A DNA stretch of 59,777 nucleotides, taken from contig NC_049987.1 in NCBI RefSeq assembly GCF_000003815.2, positions 19,750,745 to 19,810,521 of the forward strand. The letters are read 5' to 3'. The stretch is from Branchiostoma floridae. Taxonomy: Eukaryota; Chordata; Leptocardii; Amphioxiformes; Branchiostomatidae. Below the pieces are notes generated by a model. That model was not told the origin of the DNA, searched no databases, and worked only from the letters and a program-made list of their open reading frames with translations. This document shows, in pieces, positions 47,222 to 58,825 of the stretch; positions within the stretch are counted from its first letter, which is position 1; every line of letters begins with the position of its first letter. A program made the translations under genes and the position numbers.

Positions 47222-48812
47222 AAAGGTGAATAATGTTGGCATCTTTAAAGTATTGTGGCACTGATCCCTCCATCCAGAACAATTGCATCAGTTATGTCAG
47301 CTTGGCTGTGACGGCTTCCCCTCCTTCTTTGAATACCTCCGGAGGTATGCCAGCTGGCCCTGGTGCTTTTCCTCCTTGGAGCTGCTTAATGGCCTTCTGG
47401 GTTTCTTCCAGGCTAGAAGGGTCATCCAGAGAGGCCAGGAGTGGTCGCTGTGGCATGTCCTGAATTGCCTGCTGGTTAATGATGGAGGGTCGATCTGTTG
47501 AGCAGCTGGCTGAAGTGTTGTCTCCAGCGCTCGGTTATGTCACTTTTCTCTGTGAGGAGAGTACCATCAGCTGAGCGGACGGGTGCCATAGCGTTGGACG
47601 AGGGACCATACACTGCCTTCAGGCCTGCGAAGAACTTTCCTGTGTTATGTTCGTCTGCAAACTGTTGCAGTTCTGCCGCCTTGGACTCCCACCACTTATT
47701 CTTCATTTTTCTTAGTTCGACTTGGACTTTACTCCTAAGGTGCTTTATGTGGTCATGTTTTGCTGTGGAGTTCTTGTCATTCAGCCACTGTGTGAAGGCT
47801 TCTTGCTTCTTCTTGAGGAGGCTGGTGATTTCTTCATTGTTGTTATCGAACCAGTCCTGGTGTTTACGCTTTATGTGACCTAATGTGCGTTCGGATGTGT
47901 CGTACATCCCTCTTTGGAAGTTACCCTATGCTTTCTCTGGGTTGCTTTCAGCTGGCAATTTCTTAATATGTTCCCTAAGGTTTCTTGGTAGCAGCTCTTT
48001 TGTTTCTGGATGTGAGAGTTTTGAAACGTGGAGCTTCTTCCTGATTCTGTCTTACCTCCTCGTGTGTGTATACCGCGCACTGGCAGTTGAGAAAGAGAGC
48101 TTTGATCGCAGCAGCGTGTGATAAGTCCAGCAGTCTGCTCCTCTCATTGCCCTTGTGATGCGCACATCTCTAATGTCTTGTTGTCTTGTTATTATGAAAT
48201 CTTTTTGATGCCAACGCTTTGAGCGGGGGTGCATCCATGTGACCTTATGGATGTCTTGTAGCTGGTACAGGGTGTTTGTAACTGTTTGGCAGTGCTCGGA
48301 ACAGAATGTGAGCAGCATTTGGCCATTCCAGTTCTCCCTCCCTACACCATGAAGTCCAATGACACCTGGCCACGCTTCGGAGTCACTGCCAACTCGAGCA
48401 TTGAAATCCCCCATGAGCAGCAACTTGTCATGTTTGGGTACAGTGTGCAGCAGGTGTGCAAGTTTCTCATAGAATTCTTCTTTCTGCTCTTGTGCATAGC
48501 TCATAGTAGGGGCGTATGCACTGATGAGAGTCAGCTGTGTGTTCCCTTTCAGGGGAAGCCTCATTACCATAAGGCGATCATTAATTCCTCTGGGAAGGGT
48601 TTCTAGCTTTCTCACAAGTAAAGTGCGTATTGCGAAGCCAACTCCAGATTCTCCGGGTTCGACCTGGCTCTTTCCTGACCAGAAGAAGGTGTATCCGCCA
48701 CCTATCTCGGTTACCTCCCCTGTGTCTGCCATGCGTGTTTCGCTCAGTGCAGCAATGTAAATATTGTAGCGTTGTAGCTCGCGTGCTCCAAGAGCTGTGC
48801 GTCGCGGTACCG
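47222..48812 (-). mobile_element. LINE fragment: endonuclease and start of RT (CFDP2-like type)
   Basis: Minus strand. 48812-48060 encodes an endonuclease of the sort often labelled craniofacial development protein 2-like: RRTALGARELQRYNI, LSETRM, LISAYAPT, LLMGDFNARVG, then TRAMRGADCWTYH. The normal T/S-D-H catalytic motif reads TYH, so the enzyme is dead. After frameshifts near 48050-47910 comes the linker (HIKRKHQDWFDNNNEEI, GLKAVYGPSSNAMAPVRSADG, WRQHFSQLLNRS, from 47907) and the beginning of RT (KQLQGGKAPGPAGIPPEVFK near 47400-47340). The frame ends at about 47222 where a different LINE begins. Both the 5' end and the 3' half are missing. Confidence 0.85.
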
Positions 48813-48828
48813 TATAATAATTAGTGTC

Positions 48829-49879
48829 ACAGGTGATCTCGCACCCCCCCCCCGGGGCGAAATCACTAGCGATCTCGCCCTCCCCGGCTAGTGATCTCGC
48901 CCCCCTACCTCGCCCCCCTTTAGCGATTTCGCCCCCCCCCCAAAAAAAAACGGGTTTACATGACATTTTAGAAGTTGATTGGTATAAATCACAAAATGCA
49001 GTTTCAGAATGATATAAGTACACGAGTTTGATACATAACTCCATTCATAGTATCAATATTAACGTAATTACATGGTAATAAGATAGTTGAAATTGTTTCA
49101 GACAAGGAGGGTTGGGTCCCTTGTATTCCCATGATTGCATATACCTGAGTCTTGACATAAGATGTATTTCATTGTATTCACCTGTCCTCAAGCAACCTAT
49201 ATATCTCCAATATGAAGTCTCTACCATGAAGTGACCACAAAAGAACTATGTAATGTCTTTATTAATTATGCAAATATTAGGTATTAATTAGAATAACGCA
49301 CATTTTGGTATATGCACCTGGCCAAGGGATATCTTCACCTCCAACATGACTGCTTTTTCTACTATTTAGGAACTGATGCATTTACCCGTGCTTCTTAAGA
49401 CTGGTACTTTACCAGTGTTTGTGTTACATTTAGCAACAGCTATATCAACTTGCGCGTAGATAGTGTTTATAATGAGAAACTTTTATTCACGTGTGTTTTT
49501 CTTAGTGCTTTGGAAATGTTTCCAGCACAAGAAAGAAAACACTGACAAATTGAAAACATATAGCTGACGTATTCCGTACCATAGACGGTGTTGATTTATA
49601 CGTTCGCAGTAGCACTGTTTTTATGCCACCTCAGCTGCAAAAATTGGCTTTTTCATTTCAATGGCATGTTTGCACCGAACAATATAGTATCGACTTTCGA
49701 CGTATGACATCTTACGGTACGGTAATAAGGTGCCATATAGGTACCAGGTAACACACCATATACGTTACTCCCCAGGTGCAGTATAATATCAGGTAGCGCA
49801 CCTGTAATATGTAGTAACCAGCTGCTCGGGGGGGGGGGGAAACGCTAAAGGGGGGCGAAAACGCTAGTGTCTCACCTGT
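48829..49879 (-). mobile_element. Element with C/G-run ends, inverted copy of 41218-42090
   Basis: Ends show ACAGGTGA in inverted orientation, each followed by short repeats of the form CTAGCGATYTCGCCCC and long runs of C or G (48842-48853, 48937-48947, 49830-49842). The 0.9 kb body is about 85-90% alike by eye to 41218-42090 in reverse orientation. It abuts the endonuclease end of the CFDP2-like LINE. No coding capacity is seen; the frame crossing 48812 is an artefact. Confidence 0.7.
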
Positions 49880-51586
49880 ACCCTTATCGTCCCTCAGATC
49901 ATGGTTTTATTACCCAATATGAATAATTCACCAGCAATGATTCTTTGCTAGTGCTCCAATATATATAGGGAATTGTGAAATATTTGTAATTTTGAATCAA
50001 AGAAGACATATCGCCATTTGTAAAGTAATGCTTTTTTAACCTTGGAATGTTTTTTTACAATAATTGTCAATGAGCAAAGTAAGATTAATACCCCTTTAAA
50101 CAATATCAATGTTCTAACGATGCATTACGGCACAAAGTATTGATGAGGCTTTGCTATTTTAGAACGAGTGCCGCATCAGATCTCGAGACCAATCATCTAT
50201 ACAGGGTACAAATTTCAAGTAAAAATAAATTACCAGAGCGGCACTTCACAACAATTTCTAAAAAGCCAAAATGTTGGTCTATTCAGATCTTGTTTTGTTT
50301 TAACGATATGATAAAAGGTGTTGGAGTGACAATGCAGTAAAATATGCCAATTTCTGTGTTTTTGAGATGCGGAAGTGGGGGAAAATGGCCACAAAACTTA
50401 GTTGGCCCGTTACCATGGTAACAAGGAGTTTTGATCTAAAGAAAGCTATTTTGAGGGGTTGTGGACCAAGTACTATCACTGTGCAAAATATGAGTCAAAT
50501 CAATTTTTTTTTACTTTTGCCACTATTGTTTGATCCTTACAAACATTTGCTCTTAAATATCATATTTGTATAACATCTAAGTAGGTTCCGTAAAGCGCAC
50601 GTAGTGGCTATCATTTAAGCAACAGTTGAGAACCGTAAAATATGGTTAATTTCGAATGATTACAGTACCTTTAAGCTTTGCAAATTTCCCTGAAATGATG
50701 CGATTTGAGTTGTCTTAAAGTTTTCTTAAATAGTAATTAATTGCACTGTAATTGATCCGTAAATCAGTTATAAATATGAATATTTAAGCTTGGTATAAGC
50801 TCCATTATTTTAATGATGTAGTGTACTACGTTCAGTGAATTTATCGTTATTGTAATGTAATGTTATGTAAATCAAGTATTCTTTCATATTTTTGTTCCAA
50901 TCTTTGTGTATGTGCTAGTGCTGCGCTGTCAAATATGCCAGGTTAGCTCAAGCGTCTATGTCTTGGCGCGATGCATCCACTCCTGGACCAGTAGAATATC
51001 TTGGTGTTTTTTTTTCATCGTCCACCTCCATCCATCCAAATGTCTCATGCCTTCAAGCACTCTGTGACTTATTCACTTAAGTTTACGTTCACAAGAAGCC
51101 TTGTGGTGCCATCTTCTCGTACAGAATTTTCCTATCACTAGAAAACACACCTATCTCATTTGCTGGTTAATAGCAGCCACATTTCCTTTCACAACGTTAC
51201 AAACGAATCTTCATTAGCCTGTTCCAACGAACCGAGTTTATGAAAGTGAAAGTAAGCCATTTGCTCCTACTTCTGTAACTTAAAGAAAGAAAACATTTAA
51301 ATTGGTGCAACTTGCTGTAGTTAACATTGCTTTAATAGCTGCTAATTTATCGATTTTTCCTCTGTGAAAAGCATAAAAGCAATGCTTAATAGAAGGTCAA
51401 CGCAATGTTACATTTCAACGTTTGATTTCAAACACTTGAGTTGTTTACCAATTTAGCTCTTACCGCGCTCTCTCTGCGCTCTAACCGCAGTTCTCACCGC
51501 ACTCTGGCCAAAATTTCCATTAAATCGTCAAGCGGAGGGCACTAGTAAGTGCAAACTGTGCAAACTAAGACATAGGTAGTATATTT
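49880..51586. other. AT-rich, no gene recognised
   Basis: Only short frames such as 50140-50340 and 50367-50573. No terminal repeats were found. Confidence 0.6.
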
Positions 51587-52653
51587 AACTAGAGTTCGGT
51601 GACCTCATACCTCCATGAAAATTTAGAGCTTTCGTAAATTTCCTGCAATTGACTAACACATCAACATAATTCATGCATGGTGTTGTTCACCATTGACTAA
51701 CGTACACATGTCACAATTATAAAATTCCCATTATAAATCATAAAGCGGTTTTGCAATTTTTACATAAATTATGCAAATAAGCTCCTCATTACCATATTTG
51801 GTATCTGCTTATACTCCACCTATCATAATTAACATGTGTTACATTTATTGAAGTCCAGTTATTGAAAACAATGGAAGTATACAATTTCCTCATTAATTAT
51901 GCAAATTAAGTCTTCATTTGCATTACATGTATGTTATTCTGAACATCTTTGCCTAAGCTACCCGCATGCCTAAAATGATGCCAATCCGCCGTTCCTCTCT
52001 ACAGTCATCCCCTTTGGAGTGTCTTGACAAAAACGCCCCTGCAGTTCCAAAATTACATGTTAGGGGGCTGAAACTTGCCCCACTTTGTCATGACGCTAAA
52101 AGTTGTCTACCACCCAAATGTCAAGACCATATATTGTCCGGGACAAGAGATACATAGAAAAACTGCTTTTATAGAATATTCTCATTAATTTTGCAAATGT
52201 GCTCCTCTTTTGCATAATTAGTGTATTATCTTGTACAACATTGTCTAAGGTACCTACATACCAAAAATCATGAAAATCAGCTGTTCCCTTCTTGAGTTAT
52301 CCTCTTCAGAAGTTTTTGACAAAAATGCCCCTGCTATCCCAAAACTAGACGCTAGGGGGCCCAACCTATGTCATTTCTTCCTGAGCACAAGAGCTATCTA
52401 ACACTTAAATATGGCGACCATTGCATGTTCAGAACACCTAGATAGCAAAACCGGAAGTTGCGCTGCAGTACCAAGGGGAGTTGCTAGGGGGCCCAAAATC
52501 TAATCATTTCCAGCTTTCATCACACACTACCAACACACCAAGTATGAAACCAATCCATCCAACCGTTCTTGAGTTATTTTGTTTACACACACACACACAC
52601 ACAGACACACAAACACAGGGTATAACCTCCATGACATTTCATGGAGGTAATGA
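51587..52653 (-). mobile_element. Non-autonomous repeat element, copy 2 (reversed)
   Basis: Starts AACTAGAGTTCGGTGACCTC with CATACCTCCATGAAA inside, and ends with CATGGAGGTAATG, giving inverted ACCTCCATG termini. A CA microsatellite at 52583-52612 is near the far end, mirrored relative to 20563-21877. Octamer and TTAATTA-type motifs and the GCTAGGGGGCCC block recur. Part of its 3' block is also at 42605-42790. Confidence 0.7.
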
Positions 52654-53324
52654 GGAAAATCTATATTTACAGTGCTTTCCTAGTAGGGCTCAAATACAAG
52701 TGAAAGATTAGCAGGTACAAATAATGTAACTGCGTCCATAAATGGCATACATGCAAAAGTGCCATAATTCTTCTAAGTAGTAAATGATTGGATTGTCAAC
52801 ATTATGACCTCATTTAACATAACCAAGCGTAAATTATGAAGATGTGAGGGTAACTTGCATATCCAAATTTTTCTATCAGGGGTTTAAAGAATGTTTCTGG
52901 CTTGTTTTCCGGTGCACCTGTATATCAAAGGTTGAAATACCAGAAGGACAAGGACTTACAACATAAAAGGAGCTTGCTCTATTTAGGTCACCATATCAAA
53001 TTAAGTCACCAAACGTTGGCTCTGAGCACGAAACGAAATAACGTTGGAACCCCTCAGGGAAATGTCAGAACTTAAAAAGATGGCGTGTGGTTTCCCCTGG
53101 TGACTGTGAATCTAATGAAGTAGTGCAGCATCAAACGTAGTTAAGGAATACTAGTATATAGAGCACTGAAATGTACAAAGTTGATTTGATGTTGGAAATT
53201 AATAGCACCATGCTGCGATCTCCAAATTGTCAATGGGAATTCTTACAACAAGGAATTATTTTTTAATCTTCTTAATTGAAGAAATTAATTCTCACTTTCA
53301 CTCCAAAGAAGAACTCTATCTGGT

Positions 53325-53395
53325 ATTTCTGGGGCTCGAACTCACCTCTTCTTAAGCTTGGTCCAGAGGCAGAGCCGCCAACCACTAGACCCGCA
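53325..53395 (-). mobile_element. tRNA-like SINE head or tRNA pseudogene
   Basis: On the minus strand GCGGGTCTAGTGGTTGGCGG resembles a tRNA 5' half with A box, and GTGAGTTCGAGCCCC resembles the T arm with B box, ~35 nt later. The 3' acceptor strand does not pair with the 5' one, so a functional tRNA is unlikely. Confidence 0.45.
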
Positions 53396-54014
53396 TAATG
53401 CAATAGGGTTTCTTCTAAACAAACACTGGAATACCAAAAGTCGTAGTGATTTGTGAAGCTTTGTTTCTTATGAACATAACAGTTTGTAAAGGCAAATGTT
53501 TCGCAAAGGCCGTATATATTTTGGTTTATATATATTTCTGATGTAGGACTGGTAGGTCAGGAAATACCAGTTTTGCATCGTCACCACCCCTAATGTCCAC
53601 TTAATTGTGCATTATAGAATATAGCCATAGGTTCGCTTAGAACTCTTGAAAATTAGACTCCAATTTCTTATATGAAAGACGTGTATGTGTTGTCAAAGGA
53701 CAAACGAAGCAATTGAATAAAGAAGCTCATGTAGCTACAGGGCATCAGCCACAGTGTATCAGATTCTGTCTTCATAACAGGCCCCAGGTTCTTATCTCCT
53801 GTGCTGTAAAATTCCTCCTTAGACCCCGGGTTTAAGTTAGGACCACCATGTCTCTGTAATGGACCCTGCCGGTCCCATTCTGGTTACAGTTGGTATACGA
53901 TAACGTTTGAAGGAGGTCTAGATGTAATAACTTTTTCAACGCCTGTGTAATTTGAAGATTTTTGTCCTCCTTGTCTTTAAGTTGTGAGTCAGTAATTATG
54001 AAACATGGTATCGT

Positions 54015-54262
54015 GTGGCGCAATCATGGTGACATTTTGCCCAGAACTCAGATGTCCTGGATTCAACACTCCTGATATGCCCGGACGCTGTGACCTTGGA
54101 AAGGGTACTTTTTACGACTTTCCTCATTTCACTCAGGTGAAAATGAGTATCTATCTTCAGTTACTGGCCTACCTCGGATAGGACGTTAAGTGGTTGTCCG
54201 TGTTTGGGGAGAGTTACACCTCGAGCGTGTTCCCGGTGGGAGAGGTTCAATCCAATGATTGC
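54015..54262 (+). mobile_element. tRNA-derived SINE, copy 1
   Basis: The head has an A-box-like TGTGGCGCAATCATGG and a B-box-like GGATTCAACACTCC. The body GACCTTGGAAAGGGTACTTT, ACTTTCCTCATTTCACTCAG and AGGTGAAAATGAGTA is the conserved block common in marine-invertebrate SINEs. The tail is unclear. Confidence 0.65.
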
Positions 54263-54726
54263 AATATTATCGTATCGATGCCCTAACAGACCTTTCTAGC
54301 AATTCATCCCACTAAATACATTGTAACAATAACAAAGTCAACAATAACCTGCCTTTCAATTGGTCATATTTTGCAAATACATCTTTCTCGTGAATTTGAG
54401 AAAAAAATTCAACATCAAGAGAGCACAGAGGGCGTAAAAGAATCACATTTCATCGTGACTGACACCCAACTGTCGGTCTTCTCTCAGCAAATGCTAATTT
54501 ATACCCCGCTTGTCGTTAGAAAATCGGAACGGGCTTCCATTCTAACCGAAGATTCAACAGTTAGCTTCGTTTTTCTGTAGAATGAAATGCATCTCGGCAG
54601 CGGAAATGCTTGGAAAGGAATGCTAAGTCTTTTATGTACATGTACGCGCCAGCTATGACAAAAAAAGTGTTTTTATCATTTGAAATAAGAATCTGTGTCT
54701 TTCTTTTCATTTCTATGCATTTCGCG

Positions 54727-54912
54727 TAACGGCAACGTGTTTGGCTCAGACCCCAAGAGATCCAGGTTTGAATCCTGTCATGACGCATACCCTTGGGACT
54801 TTCGTCGCTTTGCAGGTGAAAATGATACTTACCTAGCTCCGGCTCAGATAGAACGTTCAATGGAGGTCCCGTGTTTGAGGACAGACACGCCCACATAAAA
54901 GAACGCGCCACA
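54727..54912 (+). mobile_element. tRNA-derived SINE, copy 2 (internal deletion)
   Basis: A B box GGTTTGAATCC at 54765, then CATACCCTTGGGA, AGGTGAAAATGATACTTACC and ACATAAAAGAACGCGCCACA. Same order as 54015-54262 but ~20 bp shorter in the centre. Same strand, 0.7 kb apart. Confidence 0.65.
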
Positions 54913-55048
54913 CTTATCGACAGTATGGATCGTTGCCAGGGTGAGTGGATAGAAAAAACACCCCGGCCTAAGTGGGAACTAGGATATCCCGAGCAGCCTT
55001 TATAATTGTAACCCTTGCCCATTGAGTCATTTAGTCGGGCTTGCCTAA

Positions 55049-55301
55049 AGGTGGACTCTCGCTGCACTTGGGGCACCGGTGCGGCACTGCGTGGTTCGTA
55101 GATGACTCAACGAATTTCAAAGATAAAGGACGAATTTTCATTCCGTCTTGTGTATTTTGTTGTCTTCTAAGTTCTAAGTCATACTTTTACGTATTACGTA
55201 GCATCTAGATTATTAAAAATCGCGAAAAGAACACAACAGTGCCACAGTAAATGAACCCGGCAGTGCCGCACCGGTGCCCTTAGTGCAGTGAGAGTCCAGC
55301 T
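55049..55301 (+). mobile_element. MITE family copy 2 (253 bp)
   Basis: Terminal inverted repeats of about 42 bp (CACCGGTGCGGCACTGC in both arms) and the same interior as 20149-20367. The flanks are TAA on the left and TGA on the right, a degenerate 3-bp duplication. It lies 230 bp upstream of the GPCR start codon. Confidence 0.83.
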
Positions 55302-55528
55302 TGATGCGTCTGACACAGAGAAGAGATGCTCCTACAATGAGCGTTAGTTCAGTACCCAGGAGAGGCCCATGCGGCCTTGCGCTCAGCAAACTTGTTGGAA
55401 AAAATAAAGATAAATGAAAACAACAATTATTACATAGTTTACAATTACACAGTGCTGGTGTCTTTACAACCATGTTTCTATTAACATTATAGATTCATAT
55501 CGGGGTGAGCTACGCACAGTAAAGCATC

Positions 55529-55813
55529 ATGAAGAACACCACTGTCGCAATGATCACCGCGGTCGCTGCAGTGACCCGCATCATGGAGAACACATCAGAA
55601 AATCCAGGCGTCTGCGGCTTCGTCACGAGAAACATCACGTCAGGAAATGTGGTAACGTCCGTGACCAGCTATGACCCGGCACCCTGTGGCTTGTACGGCA
55701 ACTACCCGGCTTCACAACCGGTGCTCATCTTCATCCTTGTCATCATGACGGCTTGGTCCTTGTTCGGCAATGGCTGCTTACTGTACCTCGTCTTTACTGA
55801 GAAAAACATGCGG
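55529..55813 (+). CDS. Rhodopsin-like GPCR, first coding exon (partial gene)
   Basis: 95 codons from an ATG at 55529 to a good donor (ATGCGG before GTAAGA), exit phase 0. The first ~64 residues form an extracellular N-terminus with three N-glycosylation sequons (NTT at 3, NTS at 21, NIT at 35), two cysteines and no clear cleaved signal peptide. Then comes one hydrophobic helix, PVLIFILVIMTAWSLFGNGC, continuing LLYLVFT; the GN within it matches the conserved TM1 Gly-Asn of family A receptors. EKNMR is the start of the first cytoplasmic loop, a usual intron site. No exon for TM2-TM7 is seen to the right, so intron 1 is probably longer than 3.9 kb. The ligand class cannot be told from one exon; the family assignment rests on TM1 only. 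Confidence 0.72.
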
Positions 55814-55835
55814 GTAAGATTTTTGACAACATATC

Positions 55836-57675
55836 TTTTTTTTTTTTTTTCAATCTTTATTCAAGATTCAAAAATACAGTACATTAAACAACTGAAATAC
55901 ATTAACATTACACAAAACAACGAATGAGTACACACACACACGCATACTAGACCTATATAACATGCTAATAACGGTATTAACAATATACCTTTTCTAGTTC
56001 TCTCCATTTTCTACTGTGAATGGCTAACTTATTTTTTCTCTTAGATACATTTTCTTCTATTGATCTAAAATATATGACAAAAGAGACAAAACCGTTAATT
56101 GATATAGCTGAAGAATAGCGATTTTTGAAAATGTAGACTTTACCCAGTAAAACAATGAGGTTTGATATGACGGGTGCTTCTTCCCTAAGATCCCCCAACA
56201 GAATGTTTAATGGATCGTCCACATTTAAATGGAGTCCTGTACTGTGATTGAACCACTTCTGTACACTCTTCCAAAATAAGAATACTTTTGTACAGTTCCA
56301 AAAGAGGTGTTTTGCTGTTTCTTCTTCTTCTCCACACAGGGAGCACATTGGAGAGGCTTTTATTTTCCAGATATTTAACATTCTGTTTGTGGCAAGAAAT
56401 TTGTGTAGCAATTTTAATTGAAAACTTCTTGTAGGGGGATCTATGGTGATTTGGTAAGTTAAGAGGAACACTTTCTTCCATGGTATTATTGCATTTAGAT
56501 CATCTTCCCAATATGACATTGTATTTCTTGGATAATCATTTAAATTGTTTTTTTCCATGAAAAATTATAAACCTTTTTGTTAATTTTGGTTCCTCTTAAC
56601 CACTCATAATTTCGTAACATAGGTCTACATGGAATATCTAAGTCATTAATTACATTGCTGTATTCTGATTTGCATAACTGTGAAACTACTGATATCAATC
56701 CATTGTAATCAAATTCTGAAGTAATTACATTAAATTTCAAACCTAATTCTTTATATGACAACATTTTTTTATCGCCATCTAACACATCATGAACAAACAA
56801 AATACCGTGGTCTAGCATATCCTGCCATAAGAAAGGTTTATGGTTTATCTTAAAATTCGAGTTATACCACAGGACATGTGATTGTGATTCAGTCTCGGGG
56901 GGGTCAAACTGGAATGCCAGCCAAGCTGATAGTACATCTCTGAAAAATACACTAACACAATGGAACTCTAGCTTAAGAAACATGTCAATTTTCATTACGT
57001 CATTATCTATTTGAATAAATGGAAATAACCCTTTTTCAAAGACAACATGTGTGTTTGACAGAAGCTTAGAGCAAAACCAATGAGTATTATGATATAGTTT
57101 TGGTACCCATGATGCCTTCAATGAAGCGTTAAATGCACATAAATTAATAAGTCCTAATCCTCCACAGTCACGTGAATTATATAATACCTTTCTCTTCACC
57201 CTCTCCGGACCATTGTTCCAAATGAATTTAAATATTCTTCTTTCGTACTGTTGAAAAAATGTATGGTCTGGTGAGGGTAGAACAAGGAACATGTGAGCAA
57301 AAAGGGACACTACCAAAGAGTTAATTATTGCAATTTTTCCGTACAATGATAACAATCTACCCCTCCATGGCTGTAATGAGGAGTCAAGCTTCATAGTACA
57401 ATTAATAGAAACTATTTCATTCATTCTTATTGGAACATGTGTTCCTAGCATATCAAATGGTCCATCAGTCCAATCAACTGGGTATTGACATGGAAATCTA
57501 AAATCAGTGCCTTTAAGGGACCCGATTCTAATTATATTACACTTTCCATAATTGGGTGTAAGGCCCGAGAGTTTACTGAAGTGATTTAGATCACTGGTTA
57601 ATACGTTCAGTGGGACAGGTGTAGGTTCTAATGCAAAATTTGTGTCATCAGCATACTGGGCCAATTTTGTTTCCG
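55836..57675 (-). mobile_element. 5'-truncated L1/Tx1-like LINE in GPCR intron 1
   Basis: On the minus strand the element runs from the reverse-transcriptase active site to a poly(A) tail, seen as 15 T at 55836-55850. The tail starts 23 nt past the GPCR exon. Everything before the YADD box (EN domain, N-terminal RT) is missing, as in typical 5' truncation. No target-site duplication was found. Immediately beyond the 5' edge lies unrelated DNA with a repeated motif (57679 onward). The coding part is intact except for one frameshift, so the insertion is fairly young. Confidence 0.88.
55977..57664 (-). pseudogene. LINE ORF2 C-terminal half (RT YADD to zinc knuckle), one frameshift
   Basis: Two overlapping reading frames form one degenerate ORF. 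The upstream frame (57664-56540, 374 codons) begins with AQYADDT, the RT catalytic box, then the thumb and connection region with SLYGKIAIINSLVVS, FIWN and GGLGLINL stretches typical of L1/Tx1-clade LINEs. The downstream frame (56558-55977, 193 codons) carries a C-x2-C-x8-H-x4-C zinc knuckle (C72, C75, H84, C89 of that frame). The frames overlap at a run of A near 56545-56560, so a single-base slip explains the break. No ATG begins the upstream frame; it simply enters at the truncation point. Confidence 0.87.
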
Positions 57676-58825
57676 CATGGTCTTTTTAGCGAATGCCCAC
57701 AAACGCCCACTCTAGAGAAGTCCGCGCTGCACGAATCTCATTTTTTTGCTTGGAATATGTCCACGTTGTGCTCCCATGTATTAATCCTGAGTTTCAAGTC
57801 AATCCATCGACCCGAAGTGACATAAATCAAAGTTTTCGATTCTCGATGGTCTTTTTAGCGAACGCCCAGCAAAATGTCTTTTTAGCGAATGCCCACTATA
57901 TCCACAAAAATATCGGCCGTCGCGCAACGACACCTAAACCTACCGCCACAAACATGTTCAAGATGGTGTCCCATTGATGTGTACGGAGTTTCCGTGCTTT
58001 ACAAGAATTTTAAGTCCCTGTTTTTGGTCAAAATGTACAGCGCCGATACTGCCATACATTAACAATGGCAATTCAAAATGGCGGGCACTAGTCATGTGAC
58101 CTCCTTGCGGGACTGTTCTATAAGTATCGCGGGAGGGACTGTTGTAGCATAGCTTATCATACAACCATTTTAGAGTGAATTCTGAACAAGATTTTCAATT
58201 CATAGTGCTATCATCTGACTGATATTTACATTGTGGTCCTTTTTTCTGTGCTATAATTACCCAAGTTTGAGGAACTTAGTGCAAATATGAATATTGATTC
58301 TCCTCAGTGCCCAATTTATGTACAAAAGGCTCAGACACATTTGTGTTATAAACCTGACTAGGGGCAGGTAACCAATACTAAAAAAACATAGCTATTCATT
58401 ATTAACAATACTATTTACATTATAATAATAACTCTTCACCAAACTGGACTTTTCTTATCTTTATTTATTACAGAAACATTGCTACAATGAGGATTTGATT
58501 AGATGAGTATCTGTTACAGTGTGTACAAACTTATTTCAAATACAAAAATGTATTTCATTTAACTTCCTAAATATTTTTTAAAGTATTGGAAGGGATCGAC
58601 ACATAAACAATATTAATTGCATTATTTTTGTGCAGAAAAATGTAATCACATGCTATTAATAGTCTAATAAAATGTTGCAACATGGCATGAGCGGGCTCCT
58701 CTTCTGAGTACAGAAAGGAAATGTTTTAAAACATTTAGTTATGAGGTAGAAAATTTCATTTGTAAAATGTACCTTTATTAACATTGACAAACAAATTGTT
58801 TTTCTCTTCTTAATAAATGACAACA
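57676..58825 (+). other. Presumed GPCR intron 1 with a repeated 18-bp motif
   Basis: TCTTTTTAGCGAAYGCCC occurs at 57681, 57850 and 57880, same orientation. The first starts directly at the LINE 5' edge. No TM2-TM7 exon of the receptor was found here. Confidence 0.55.

Noticed and set aside
48829-49044. N-terminal extension of the LINE endonuclease frame
   Set aside because: This Gly/Ala/Arg-rich part is translated from C-run repeats of the abutting element, not LINE protein.
53325-53395. Functional tRNA gene
   Set aside because: A- and B-box-like parts are present but the acceptor stem does not pair; SINE head or pseudogene is more likely.
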